Shown: positions 52,477 to 62,000 of the stretch, in pieces | Numbering within the stretch: the stretch's first letter is position 1 | How the letters are laid out: each line of letters begins with the position of its first letter | NCBI GenBank assembly: GCA_014529385.2 | Contig: CM043965.1 | Location: forward strand, 61,617,433 to 61,679,432 | Length of the DNA: 62,000 bases | Origin: Adiantum capillus-veneris | Lineage: Eukaryota; Streptophyta; Polypodiopsida; Polypodiales; Pteridaceae | Reading direction: 5' to 3' | Notes under the pieces: model-generated | What the model was told of the DNA's origin: nothing | The model's database searches: none | What the model saw: the letters and a program-made list of their open reading frames with translations, nothing else | Translations under genes and position numbers: made by a program

Positions 52477-53340
52477 CTAGCACCTAGGGTGTTGATTGGT
52501 AAAATCATAAAACTTGATATTCACTATTTTCTCCTCACGCTCACTTAAGCTGTCTGAATACTCCTTATCTGCATCGCTATTTAACTCTAGATGCTCAAAG
52601 GAGTCATAAAAATCTTCTTGTTCTGGTGGGTCTACATTCTCATCTCCTGTTGGTATAAGTCTTACCATGTAATAGGGTAGCACATCATAGCTATCGTTAT
52701 CGCAAAATTTTGTTGTTGGGCTATCTGTAATGGTACAGACATCCAATGTTGCTAGTATGTGTTCCCATTCCAAAGGTTCTAAGGCATCTTCGGGAAAAGG
52801 TTCCGGAATGTTATCCTTGTCCTCAATAGCTCTTTCTAAGATGCATTCCTCTCTTTTCAAGCTCCCACAATGTGAAGCTCCGCACATCCATAGCTCTTTT
52901 TTCTGCCCTAACCATGCTGGGAGTTCGGACCCTTCCAATGTAGCTGAATCAAACTCTTCAACTGGTGTCTGGTTCACATCTTTGTAACTATGGTCTTTTA
53001 GGTATATTTTGGTTGTAGTCTCGCCATGTCTGAGGTATATGTGGTCGTAACCCCAATCTTGGACCATCTTTAATTGTCTCATAAATGGTCTTCCCAAGAT
53101 GATCTCGTAATTGTTCTTTTTGTCGAAATCAACTATTGCAAATGTATGCTCATTCTCGATTCCGCAAGAGGTGAAAATTACTTTTTCTAAAAGTCATAGA
53201 GGCTTTTCCATGAACCCATCTACCAGTTGCAATTTCATTCTGGTAGCTCTCAAAGCCGATTTTTCCTATTTTTTCCAGATTTCCTTTGTGGTGATAGCGA
53301 CTCCTGCTCCATTGTCAAGAATAGCTTTGGAAAATACTCC
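52477..53340 (-). pseudogene. Gypsy-3 first retropepsin-like domain (before RT)
   Basis: The active-site block AILDNGAGVAITTKEIWKK closes the frame at 53266-53320 (D-N-G-A instead of D-S/T-G-A). After two or three lesions (53160-53270) it continues MGRPFMRQLKMVQDWGYDHI (53040-53097, the ILGRPF position), followed by an acidic C-terminal extension to 52477. Conventional position between Gag and RT. Athila-type proteases often deviate at the second residue (D-L-G-A), so D-N-G need not mean inactivity. Confidence 0.8.
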
Positions 53341-54552
53341 TTGAAATTCTACTGGTAGAGTGGTATTTCCATCTTCTCCCTCGCAATATTCTCCAACATT
53401 GTTTAAAGGTACTGGCCTAGTGTTTAGTTGAGGCTTGTCCAATTCTCTGATCCCTTCTTGAAGCTTCGAGGTGGGGTCTTTTACTCCAAATTTTTCTAAG
53501 CATTTGCCTACGGTGGTCCACATGTTTGGCAGTAACAGCAGGAGTTTGACTAATGTGATTGTGCATGTCACAGGGGTGGACAATAGCTCAACCAACCCTT
53601 GTGAATCCATTACTCTGTTGGAAGAAAGTCTTTGAGATGGGATTTCTCTCACCTCAGACTTAGCTTCATATTCCCCTAGGTAAGAGGGTAGAGTTTTTAG
53701 TGAGTCTGGTTGGCTGTGCCCCACACTAATTGATCCCGGATCTCCCCCTTGTGAATGCATATCAAAGTTCATTTGTGATCTTGCCTCAAATTCTTCAATG
53801 GGAGGTAAGATCTCATTTTTCTCCTTTCTCGTGCTATTTATTTGGTGGCTCACCCTGTTAGCTTCGTTGGCTTCCCGGATTTTCTTCCACAGGTCATCTA
53901 GACTGTTACAATCCCTACCCGTTTCTACCAATGTTTTAGGTTGGAAACCATCAATTGTGTCATCTGTTCTATTTGGCACTATGATAGGTTCTCTCCTAGA
54001 CTCAGAGGCAGTCATGAGTCTCTCCTTTGTGTCTACTTGTTTCTCTAAGGTTGGTTTGATAGGGGTTGGAGCTGGCACCTCGTGCCAATTTGCAGATTTA
54101 CCAAGTGGGTTTTCTATCAAGGATTGGGCTGTTTCAATCATCTTTCGACACATTTCCAACCTCTGTTTTTCTATTTCTGCATATGGATAAGTCATCCATC
54201 TTTGCTCTTGGGTTTGGTTGTTTTTGAGTCTGGCCTCGTATGCTTTTAAAAGTGCGTCTAACTGCTCATTTACCTTTTTTGCCAACACTAATCCTCCTGA
54301 TCCTGCACTTTTGGGTTCTACTATTTCCTTGGGCCCTATGGTTGCCGCATTGTGTGAGCTTAGACTAGTTAGATCTTCTAACCGCTCTAATATATCCTGT
54401 GTGTGTTTTAACTCCTCGGATAAAGCCGTTTGCTTTCGTTCTCTCTTGGCTTTCATATGCGCCTTTATAGCTTTCCAAGTGCTTCTATGATTTTTCATTT
54501 CTGAACTTGGGGCATCGGTCTTTGGCTCTTCAATTATGGGTTCATTTGTCAT
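53266..54552 (-). pseudogene. Gypsy-3 Gag-protease linker protein
   Basis: The longest intact frame in the element (428 codons), highly charged and probably helical in its first half: STWKAIKAHMKAKRERKQTA, EELKHTQDILERLEDLTSL and EQRWMTYPYAEIEKQRLEMC. The second half is Ser/Pro-rich and ends in the first protease active site. No other domain is recognised. It lies between the zinc knuckle (54740-54800) and protease, so it is the C-terminal part of Gag or a linker. Confidence 0.75.
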
Positions 54553-54734
54553 TCTTTAAGGTTGGGCTCGTGTCACTGCCTGAATAGGTATTATTGTCTC
54601 GTTTTCTGACCTCCACTGGAAGGCACTGCTTCCAGCATGTTCATAGTAGTTTTTGCTCCATTGCTCGGGTTCTTAGGGTAATTAGGAATCAAATGAGTAA
54701 TTCCACACTCGATGCAATATGCATTGACTCTAAT

Positions 54735-54805
54735 GATTTCATCATGAGGACAATCTCTTAGCCAATGGTCTCCAACACACTTGTAGCATGGTCCCTTAGG
54801 CTGTT
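54735..54805 (-). pseudogene. Gypsy-3 Gag CCHC zinc knuckle
   Basis: The minus-strand reading CYKCVGDHWLRDC is a perfect C-x2-C-x4-H-x4-C nucleic-acid-binding knuckle, in a damaged stretch between the capsid part and the linker frame. Confidence 0.85.
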
Positions 54806-54884
54806 GAGGAGCTCCCTGAGCTCCTCTTTGTTGGTATGCATGCCTCTACCCACCCATGCCTCTGTTGGCAATGAACAACAGTGT

Positions 54885-55292
54885 TCATTCATCCAAGATA
54901 TATCTTCCTTCTCCTACTGCCCGTGCAACTGTTGGTGGTCCTGTACTTCCCATCATGCTCCAAGGTTCTGGCGTTGGGGGTTCTTCCAGTGGATAATAGA
55001 CAAGATTTGCAACATATCCATTGGAATCTTTGTAATATGCGTGCATAGGTACCAAAGACTTCTCTTCTGGTTCATTGACTATTGGTGTGTATCTTATGCC
55101 GACTGGTCGTAATCCTGGTAGGGGTGGTTGTTTCCCCAATACTGGTTGTGGTCTTTCTACACCTACAGGTCCTGGTAGGTTGCCTGCTTGATACCTAGGC
55201 ATCGGTGGAAGCTGAGGAGATGCTACCTGAGCTTGGGGAGCATAAGGTCGCTCTCTCACATATCCTTTGTTATAATAACATTCCTTCGTCAC
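54885..55292 (-). pseudogene. Gypsy-3 Gag proline-rich segment
   Basis: 135-codon open stretch, very rich in Pro, Gln and Gly (ASPQLPPMPRYQAGNLPGPV), after the capsid frame and before the zinc knuckle. Such spacers are common in large plant gypsy Gags. No motif is recognised. Confidence 0.65.
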
Positions 55293-55331
55293 ATGGTTTG
55301 TCCATTTTTGTTCAATAGCACACCACTTTGG

Positions 55332-56030
55332 CTATTTAGCCTTGGCATACATATTAATATTTTTTAGTACTTCCTCTACAAGCTGCTCTTGGCTTACAAC
55401 TACTTCTCCTTTCGGTGCTGTCTTAGCGGACTTGCTTCCACTTTGTTGTGAGGATGAATCGTCATCAAGATCCTTGAATTCACCCTCCTTGTAGATCACA
55501 CAATTGTCTACAAGGTAAAGAGCCTCCTTAGTTAACTCATTTAACGTCGTGCTCCTCTTCATATGTAAGTCCTTCTGGAGATCTGCGTTCCTTAGTCCTT
55601 GAATAAATATAAGCATAAGTCTGGACTGAGTTGGCAGTTCTTCCACAAGGCATAAATTCACATATCTTTTTAGTCGTAGGGCTGCCTTTTGCTGAGATTC
55701 CCCTTCTTTCTGTTTGAGTTTATGGATTTGTGAGACTGTATTATGAGCTATCCCCCTTTGTGAGAATTCCTCAATAAACTCGTCAAACACCTCCTCCATA
55801 GACTCAAAGTCTCTATGCTCCACAGAGTCAAACCAAGTAGCATCCTCCTCCTCTAGGGTAAGTCCAGACCCTGCAAATTGGGTAGGGAAGTCTAACACCT
55901 CTTCAACTCTAATTACACGCACAAAGGCTGCTATATGATTCTTAGGATCTCTGTTTCCCGTGTATTTCTTGTTTACCCATTTTTTCACTTGAGAAGGTCT
56001 AATTCTACGATGGTCTACAAATCTCATCAT
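55332..56030 (-). pseudogene. Gypsy-3 Gag capsid domain
   Basis: 232-codon frame with the retrotransposon Gag fold: DPKNHIAAFVRVIRVEEVLD, LTLEEEDATWFDSVEHRDFE, FDEFIEEFSQRGIAHNTVSQ, then QKAALRLKRYVNLCLVEELP and MLIFIQGLRNADLQKDLHMK. These give the expected helices and the 'A..W.......si.sw..l...F...F' pattern. It is uninterrupted over the core of the domain. Confidence 0.9.
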
Positions 56031-56205
56031 TGGTTCTCCTTGTCCTACTCGATATACCTCCTCTGGCCTTCGGTAGTGGGGGGGTTCCTCTCCCAGAGGT
56101 GTCCCTAAGCCATAATTTCTGATGGTTTTTGCAAGAGGTGGTTCATCTCTTCGAACTCGTTCTATGGGTTGTCTTCCATGCTCTGTCGACTCTTGAGTTT
56201 TTGGC

Positions 56206-57287
56206 TTACTCTTGCCTCGATACTGGGAATAGAGTGGTGGTTCTTGTAAATTTCTTAGCCCTCGTGCGGCTGGATAACCATCTCGGTTTTGGTCTTGTTC
56301 TAATGTCTAACTTTGTCAAAGCCATGCCTGCAATGATGGTTGGGTTGCTTGTTGGTTCTGGTAGTTGAACATCTGTTGTCTGGTAGGATGTGAGGTCGCG
56401 CCATACTCTTCTCAAAATGGATTTGTTGACTTGCTAGGGGTAGAGGTGAACCTTGGCACTTCTTTGGGGGCACATGTTGATGTTTCCGGAACTGTTGCCT
56501 TTTCTACCTCCTCTAGGAGAATATGTCTGTATTATCGTCCATACCTATCAACAAAAATGATATCCTTCCCCATAGCAATTTCACAAGAGAATAAGTAAAG
56601 AACCTTGTCTTTGCTTAATTCATTTGGGTAGGGTTCTTTGCATTGAAAATAAGAGATTAATCCCTCGCTCTCATGCTTGTAAATTCCCACATTATCATTA
56701 TAGGTAAAGACCCTGGTTGTTTTTTTATCATACATAAAAAGAGCTCCAGGTCAATCAATTTTTGCAGGCGGTTCTTGATCTGAAACCATTTTTCCTTTGG
56801 CCACGTTATCTCCATATCTGTTGTAATCCTCAGGGTTACTAACTATCAGATAGTGGTTCTCCTTTTTGTCTCGGAATCTATCTCCATCATCATAGACTCG
56901 AATTATCTCCAGTCTCTGAGTAGGTTTTTCTTCTATACAAATACACTTGCGTCCCCGATAGTCAGAATAAACTAGGGCTCCCCTAGAGTTTGTTCCTTCT
57001 AAGAAGATTATGGTGAACTTGGCATCGTTCAAAGGGTTTTGGGAGGTACTTCCTCCTAGCATTGGTCCTTCATCCGAGAAACCTCCTGGATGCTGACTAC
57101 CCATCATGAAGAAGGACTTATCTGATGAAGTGTCAGTATCACTACCTTCCTCAATTATTGGTGCTAATGGATCTAGCCTTGCCTGAGTTACACTCTCCTC
57201 GGTGGATACTAAGCTACCCTGATCACCTGCCACTTTTTGATCTCTAGGAACGTGTCCTCCCGATCTTAAATTCATCGAACTTAGCAA
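56206..57287 (-). pseudogene. Gypsy-3 Gag N-terminal region or upstream ORF
   Basis: Open pieces 56751-57287 (178 codons), 56532-56735 and 56206-56415. The first begins MLSSMNLRSGGHVPRDQKV; an 'LRSG' opening is common in Athila/Tat-type Gags. It contains an acidic stretch (EEGSDTDTSSDKSFF) and a compact-looking segment (GALVYSDYRGRKCICIEEKP). The pieces are separated by stops and shifts. Whether this is the Gag N-terminus or a separate upstream protein, as in Ogre elements, cannot be decided here. Confidence 0.6.
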
Positions 57288-57696
57288 TGCAATTTATCAC
57301 AAATCCAACCACTCACCTGGCAAAGGATCAGTTTCCGCACAACTTCTTGCCTTGCCGCCGCTGAATATACCTGTACACAAGCGTTTAATTTTGGCAATTG
57401 AATCGAAGCATTTAACTGCTAGAGGTGGTCTTAGTAATGATTGGTATAACTGGAGGGTTCACCTCAACCACTACTGTATTTTATACACTTCAGATGTTCT
57501 TGATGAGGTCTGCTAATCTGGAACCGTACTTCACTTGAATGTTTGTCAGTTTATAGGGAAAGTCTTAATTCACTCTTTGCTCTGTCAAAAGGTCAAACAA
57601 GGTCCAATTTCACTTCTGAAAGAAGTTCTGGAACTCTTAAGTCAATTGGAACATCACTCTATGTCCACTGTCAGCTTTTCTCTTCACTAAGCCCCT

Positions 57697-57724
57697 GTAG
57701 ACATCCTACGCATAGGATGTCTAC
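57697..57724. repeat. Leader hairpin 1
   Basis: GTAGACATCCTA, loop CGCA, TAGGATGTCTAC: perfect 12-bp arms. The reverse complement of the copy at 45618-45645 is identical to it. Confidence 0.92.
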
Positions 57725-57971
57725 CTGCTTTGTTTTGGCTGGATTTTGCACTATAGATTCCCCTTGATGTGCTAAGTCCACAGCTGTTTTTACTTTTTGA
57801 TTTGGACACCTATAAGCTGGTCAATTGATCAGAAATCTGTTCCAACAACCTGATGTTGGTCTGACCAGTCAAATCAACTCCAATTTGGACCAAAATTGAC
57901 TAGGAGGGTTGCCTCAGGCTATACAACACCCTGCTATGCCTACAGTCAGTTTTTGACTTCACTATCATGCA

Positions 57972-57999
57972 GTAGACATACTACACGTAGCATGTCTAA
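57972..57999. repeat. Leader hairpin 2 (degenerate)
   Basis: GTAGACATACTA, loop CACG, TAGCATGTCTAA: two mismatched pairs in the 12-bp stem. Confidence 0.8.
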
Positions 58000-58100
58000 C
58001 TGCTCAAAATGGCTTCAAATGCAAACCATAGACTCCTCTTAAGTTGTTGATCACTTTGGTATGCTCAAAGTTGGATTTGGAGTGCTAAATCACACAGAAC

Positions 58101-58120
58101 ACATCCTACACGTAGGATGT
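58101..58120. repeat. Leader hairpin 3 (short)
   Basis: ACATCCTA, loop CACG, TAGGATGT: perfect 8-bp arms; the outer bases no longer pair. Confidence 0.85.
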
Positions 58121-58538
58121 CTATATGATCTTTCTGACCCCAAACTTGAGCCATAGCTTCCCCTTGATGCCAGCAACCCAGTGCTATGCTTAGATTTTAT
58201 TTTGGATTTCAAAAGACCCCAATTTAGCTATCCTAGCCCTTTTCAGTAAAAAATGCTAAAGTCTGCTTAAAACCCAATTTTCTCACCCAATTGAGATGAA
58301 ACCTTTCTCATGCACTCAATAAATCATGTAGATCATGCTCATGCAGCCATCCTATGGTTTTGGTCTTAAAATAATGCCTTGGTACAATTTGGGTAGGATG
58401 TCTGGCAATTTTCTTTCTTTTGGCCTTATCTTGTCAAGATACGGTCAAATATCCACTTTCCAGGTGAAAATAGGGTAAAACCTACCTTCTAAACACACTC
58501 GTCAACTCAGATTTTCAATATTCATACCAGAACACCCT

Positions 58539-58566
58539 GTAGACATCCTACACGTAGCATGTCTAC
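58539..58566. repeat. Leader hairpin 4
   Basis: GTAGACATCCTA, loop CACG, TAGCATGTCTAC: one mismatch in 12 pairs. Confidence 0.88.
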
Positions 58567-59090
58567 TAGCTTAAAATTTGATTTTTTTCTGACAGAAGTA
58601 CTCCCTATGCTCTGCAGCTTTCTCAGAAATACTCACAGAAACTTTTGAACTTTACTTCAACTTCTAAACACTCTTTTTTGTCTTTCACAACCCTTTGATG
58701 AGCCTAAAAACAACTATAACATGCATGAAGTGCTCCATATCATAAATCATGATGTCCTACTTACCCTACTCCTACTCATCATGTGAGATGGTGATATTGG
58801 TGTCTCGGTTGCTTCCTGGCCTCTCCGGACACTCAAGCTATCATTTCACCACCTCTACCATTCCAACTCCTACTCTGTACACCACAATTTAACTAATACC
58901 TAAAACTATCTAAATCTACATGGTCTACCTAAGTCGAAGGATCTAGGCCAGACACTCGCTCCCTAGACTCCTCCTAAGACCTAGAGAGTCCTCCACTCTC
59001 TGATCCTATCTAAATGTAAAACAAGACTCTAGCAAGCCAGAGAATCCCTATCCTCAAGGACTAGTCTAGGTCAACTACCTAGGGTTTTCG

Positions 59091-59108
59091 TCCCCAGCAA
59101 CGGCACCA
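59091..59108 (-). other. Primer-binding site of gypsy-3 (Athila/Tat type)
   Basis: The minus strand reads TGGTGCCGTTGCTGGGGA, one base after the LTR-terminal CA. This is close to the TGGCGCCGTTGCCGGGGA-type site of plant Athila/Tat gypsy elements, usually attributed to tRNA-Asp. Confidence 0.92.
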
Positions 59109-59109
59109 A

Positions 59110-59965
59110 TGTTGGCGGATACGCCACGACGGACGTCAGCACATTGAGAACTCACCTAACAAGATTTTTCAGCTAAGGACGAAGCTCGATCCGCAGGCGC
59201 ATGGAAGCAAGCATAGGGTGTCAACCTACACTCGACCGACTCTCGACTACTTCCTACAGAGGTCTCTACCCAATGTCTAAGCTACAGCCTTCAGGAGTGC
59301 ATAAGAGGAGATTTTCTACAATGCTTTCAAGAGCCAAATACCCATCAAACGTTCTCAAAACGCTACAGAACTTGAAGGAAACCCTATTAACACCAATAGG
59401 TCGCTTTCCCTAAGGTCCATGAACCAAAACACCAACCCTAAACACCCGGTGCAAAATCACGTAGGATGTCTCGTCAAAATTTGCAGGTCGTTGTTTCCAA
59501 AAACTAAAGTGCCTAATGTGTAGTTCTACTCAATGCGAATGCGTGGATATGCTGAAATGTGAAAACAGACAACGTATGCTCACCGAGTCACTAGATATAG
59601 CTCGTGGGTCAAGCTCGCAAATCCAGATTGTACACACGCAATGTAGGTATTGGCGCATAGCTCTCTTCGGGGGCAACACGTTGCACTTCTCCACGCTCTT
59701 TCACAAAGACAAAACTTAAAAAATGACAAAGGTTCTTTTCATTAAGGTCAAAAGTGGTATAAATACCTTACAATCTCAAACCCTAATATTCCAATTTAAC
59801 TATTCACTCAATCTAAATGTCAAAAATGTGATACAATCTGGAAGCTTCTACAAGCCCCACTATTTACAAAGGTGAAATGACAATTTTTCTCAATTTAAGA
59901 ATAATTACAAAAAATAATATCCTGCCGGGCAATCATCCTCCGTTGGGTGTGTCTAGCCGCTAACA
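59110..59965 (-). repeat. 5' LTR of gypsy-3
   Basis: 856 bp, plus strand TGTTGGCGGATACGCC ... AGCCGCTAACA. Partner of 40991-41895; lacks the ~70-bp segment found there. Contains one gtaggatgtct motif (59461-59471). Confidence 0.94.
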
Positions 59966-59970
59966 CTAAC
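59966..59970 (+). repeat. Right target-site duplication of gypsy-3 (CTAAC)
   Basis: Identical to 40986-40990. Confidence 0.94.
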
Positions 59971-60095
59971 TTTTGGGAGCTTTGGAAGGAATTATACAAC
60001 ACCACAACTACCAATGACTCAAATGCTAAGCTTGTAAATAAGCATAAGCAAGTTTGGACAACCTTTGACAAAATGGTCAAGTTGATGGGTTTTTA
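59971..60095 (+). pseudogene. Unidentified coding remnant interrupted by gypsy-3, right part
   Basis: Continues the frame of the left part (which ends QCVAN at the TSD) with FWELWKELYNTTTTND and VWTTFDKMVKLMGF, then a TAG near 60093. The frame is continuous across the insertion once the element and one TSD copy are ignored. Family unknown. Confidence 0.5.
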
Positions 60096-60980
60096 GAATA
60101 GAAGAGTAACACCGATCATTTCAAATGGTGCTTTCACACTTCACAAAGGTCTTCATTCTAGCTTAGGGTGAGAACAACATCACACCTTGCATGGTAAACT
60201 AAATCAGACATTATACGTATTTAAAGAGGTTTTTTCATTTCATAATTTGCATTGCTCTCTTATATGAGTAGCATATCTTGTACGTGCATGGAGAATTATT
60301 TATGCACAAGTATGGTTTCCTTGAGATTTTTAGTACTTAGAGAATGAAGAAGTCCCATTATCAAGCTACAGGTCATACTTGAAAAATAGTCACCATATTG
60401 GGGGTATCGTGCAGTCTAATTATTTGGAAGAGATGTTCAAGTGGTTCTTTTGCCCAACATTTTCACCTAAGTTGGAGTGTGTGCGACAATCCAAGATTTC
60501 TAAGGAAGTGAACAACACACACTCGTTAATTTTTTTTTCTACAAAGACAAATAAGTTGGCACAAGCAAAAGAAGCGACTTTAAAGACAAAAATTGAGGTA
60601 GAAACTCCAACAACAAAGGCAAAATCACTATGGCATCTAAAGACTCTGATACAACAAAGATAGTGATGCCATCACTTACCACATCAACGACATAATTTGA
60701 AGGCACCAACTTATGTAGCCAAGACCTTAATGAAATACACTCATCAAGGGGAGATATTTTTTGTCAAAGGTGCATTGGAAAAGGGTGAATTGGGTGATGA
60801 ACTTGTCTGCAATTTGCGAGCAAACCTCCTCTTGAGACCATGAAGCCAATAGATCTCGGATCTATTGTGATAGATATCCTCGTACTGAAGCTCCTAGTGC
60901 AAATTGCTCACTTTACGAGCACGGGAGCAACTTATAGGAAAAGACACACCATAACGGGTGTGTACAACACGGAGAGGGAG
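60096..60980. other. Unassigned DNA right of gypsy-3
   Basis: About 0.9 kb. An open frame at 60379-60663 (+; LEEMFKWFFCPTFSPKLE, then a Lys/Thr-rich tail) has no recognised family. Its end may overlap the outer part of the copia-5 LTR. Confidence 0.45.
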
Positions 60981-60986
60981 TGCTAG

Positions 60987-61035
<49 letters not shown>

Positions 61036-61433
61036 AAAACGTTGGATCTTTACACTAAACAACATGCAAAAAGTACAAGGGGGAGGTTTGTATATATAGG
61101 GAAATTGGGAAATTTCCCTATCTACCTGGAAAACCTCACGATCTCAAAAACTAGCTAAAATGCTAATAAATATGTAAACTCACTAAAGTGACCTGACACA
61201 CATATTTAGTAGCATAAGTGTAGAAGACTCGAGACTTTGACCTCGAGAAACTCTAGGAATGGGGGTCTTGCCTCATGCCAGCCTATCGAGTGGACAACAC
61301 CATGGAGTGCATTACTTAGAAAAGGTACATCTAGCTTAGATATGGCCGAGTGCAGCCACAAAATAGTCCTCACTCCCTAAACTACTCTTGAGAGATATTA
61401 GAGCCACCACTTGATAAAATATGAACTCTAACA
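60981..61433 (-). repeat. 3' LTR of copia-5 (inner edge firm, outer edge uncertain)
   Basis: The inner edge is set by ...GAACTCTAACA on the plus strand, followed by the complement of a purine tract (ccctatcttagctcct) and then copia RNase H coding sequence. The outer edge is not defined; it may start near 60959 (tgtgtacaac). Contains (GA)n at 60989-61032. Confidence 0.55.
60989..61032 (+). repeat. (GA)n microsatellite
   Basis: About 22 GA units within the presumed copia-5 LTR. Confidence 0.95.
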
Positions 61434-61449
61434 CCCTATCTTAGCTCCT
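61434..61449 (-). other. Polypurine tract of copia-5
   Basis: The minus strand reads AGGAGCTAAGATAGGG directly before the TGTTAGAGTTC start of the LTR. Confidence 0.6.
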
Positions 61450-61499
61450 AGACGAGAAAAAAGTTTAAGTGAGATGGCATGAGATCATAATGCTGCCTA

Positions 61500-62000
61500 T
61501 GGAAGAGGTTTGGTGAAGATATCAACAATGTTATGTGGCGTTAGGATGTACTCTAGTCAAATGGAGCCATCCTTGGTCTTCTCTTATGAACAACAGGGTA
61601 TTGTATCTCTTTATGCGTTGTCTGAGCATGGAACACAAGATTCCTTGCAATGGCTATATAGCTCTAGTTGTCAAAGTACACGATGGCCGTTGGCTGGGGA
61701 AATCCCATCTCCAAAAGTAGCCTCTATAACCACATCAACTTACATGTAGTACTGAAAATAGCCTTGTACTCTACCTCTGTGGAAGATAAGGTAATTGTAG
61801 GCTATTTCTTGTTGTTGCTCCCTAAAATTGTAGGCTATATCTTGTTGTTGCTCCCTAAAATTTCTCTTGAACCAAAAGAAAAGGCTGTAACCTATAGTTG
61901 ATCATTGTCCATCCGGATCTCCACCCTCTCTCCACCCCAATTTGAATCACTCTATCCTTTCAAAATGATCTGGAGGTGGGTACGTCCATCTACATAATGA
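61500..62000 (-). pseudogene. Copia-5 RNase H, C-terminal part
   Basis: Minus-strand copia RNase H end. EVEYKAIFSTTCKLMWL (about 61725-61785, matching 'TEAEY.A...A..E..WL') is followed by LLLEMGFPQPTAIVYFDN, SYIAIARNLVFHAQTTHKEI and the terminal NIVDIFTKPLP (about 61500-61535, normally ADI.TK.L). Stops and shifts are present. A ~40-bp direct duplication (attgtaggctat and cttgttgttgctccctaaaa, 61793-61862) interrupts it. The rest of the element lies beyond 62000. Confidence 0.75.

Larger units (their letters stand above)
57288..59090 (-). other. Gypsy-3 5' leader with repeated hairpins
   Basis: About 1.8 kb of non-coding leader between PBS and the first Gag frame. It holds four copies of a GTAGACATCCTA-loop-TAGGATGTCTAC hairpin (57697, 57972, 58101, 58539) and one extra half-site (58392-58402), embedded in loosely similar context. 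No convincing open frame. Confidence 0.75.

Noticed and set aside
57697-58566. Short palindromic repeats considered as a CRISPR array
   Set aside because: Spacing is irregular (about 100-450 bp), there are only a few copies, and they lie in an LTR retrotransposon leader in a plant genome.

Overview
This window looks like nuclear DNA of a vascular plant with a large, repeat-rich genome. The evidence is the plant-type tRNA primer sites (TGGTATCAGAGC for Ty1/copia, TGGTGCCGTTGCTGGGGA for an Athila/Tat-type gypsy element), long GA microsatellites, and about 60 kb of old, partly nested LTR retrotransposons with no convincing host gene. A gymnosperm-like genome is a reasonable guess, but nothing here proves it. 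I see no rRNA or tRNA gene, CRISPR array or prokaryotic feature.

Layout. 1-175 (-) is a copia reverse transcriptase scrap cut by the LTR of copia-1 (183-2559, +), whose 3' half is missing. 2560-7388 is gypsy-1 (+), which has lost its integrase and is flanked by ~0.72 kb direct repeats. 7389-10070 is unassigned. 10071-13437 (-) is a three-LTR, two-body tandem of a non-coding copia-like element. 13438-14834 is unassigned. 14835-19696 (-) is gypsy-2, a deletion derivative with ~1.6 kb, nearly identical LTRs. 20508-25960 (-) is copia-2 (TSD AGAAA) and 27398-31550 (-) is copia-3 (TSD ATAGA), two members of one family. About 31.7-33.4 kb (-) is a relative of the tandem non-coding element. 34873-40406 (+) is copia-4 (TSD CTTCT), the least damaged copia element. 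40991-59965 (-) is gypsy-3, a 19 kb Athila/Tat-type element (TSD CTAAC). About 60.98-62.0 kb (-) is the 3' end of copia-5, which runs off the window.

The most interesting part is gypsy-3. Reading its minus strand, the order is LTR, PBS, 1.8 kb leader, Gag, CCHC knuckle, retropepsin-like domain 1, reverse transcriptase, RNase H, two successive HHCC zinc modules, integrase core and tail. Then comes a second retropepsin-like domain (DSGA) downstream of integrase, a low-complexity tail, an internal PPT-like tract, a ~1.9 kb spacer, and a ~3.5 kb extra reading frame (ORF3) with a globular N-terminus and a long coiled coil. It ends with the PPT and 3' LTR. A family of hairpins (GTAGACATCCTA, 4-nt loop, TAGGATGTCTAC) recurs in the leader and again just upstream of ORF3. 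The second protease, doubled zinc module, ORF3 and hairpins are the best candidates for something not previously described.

All coding regions carry stops and/or frameshifts. Copia-4 has only about five lesions and its LTRs differ at 6 of 192 positions. Gypsy-2 has the most similar LTR pair.
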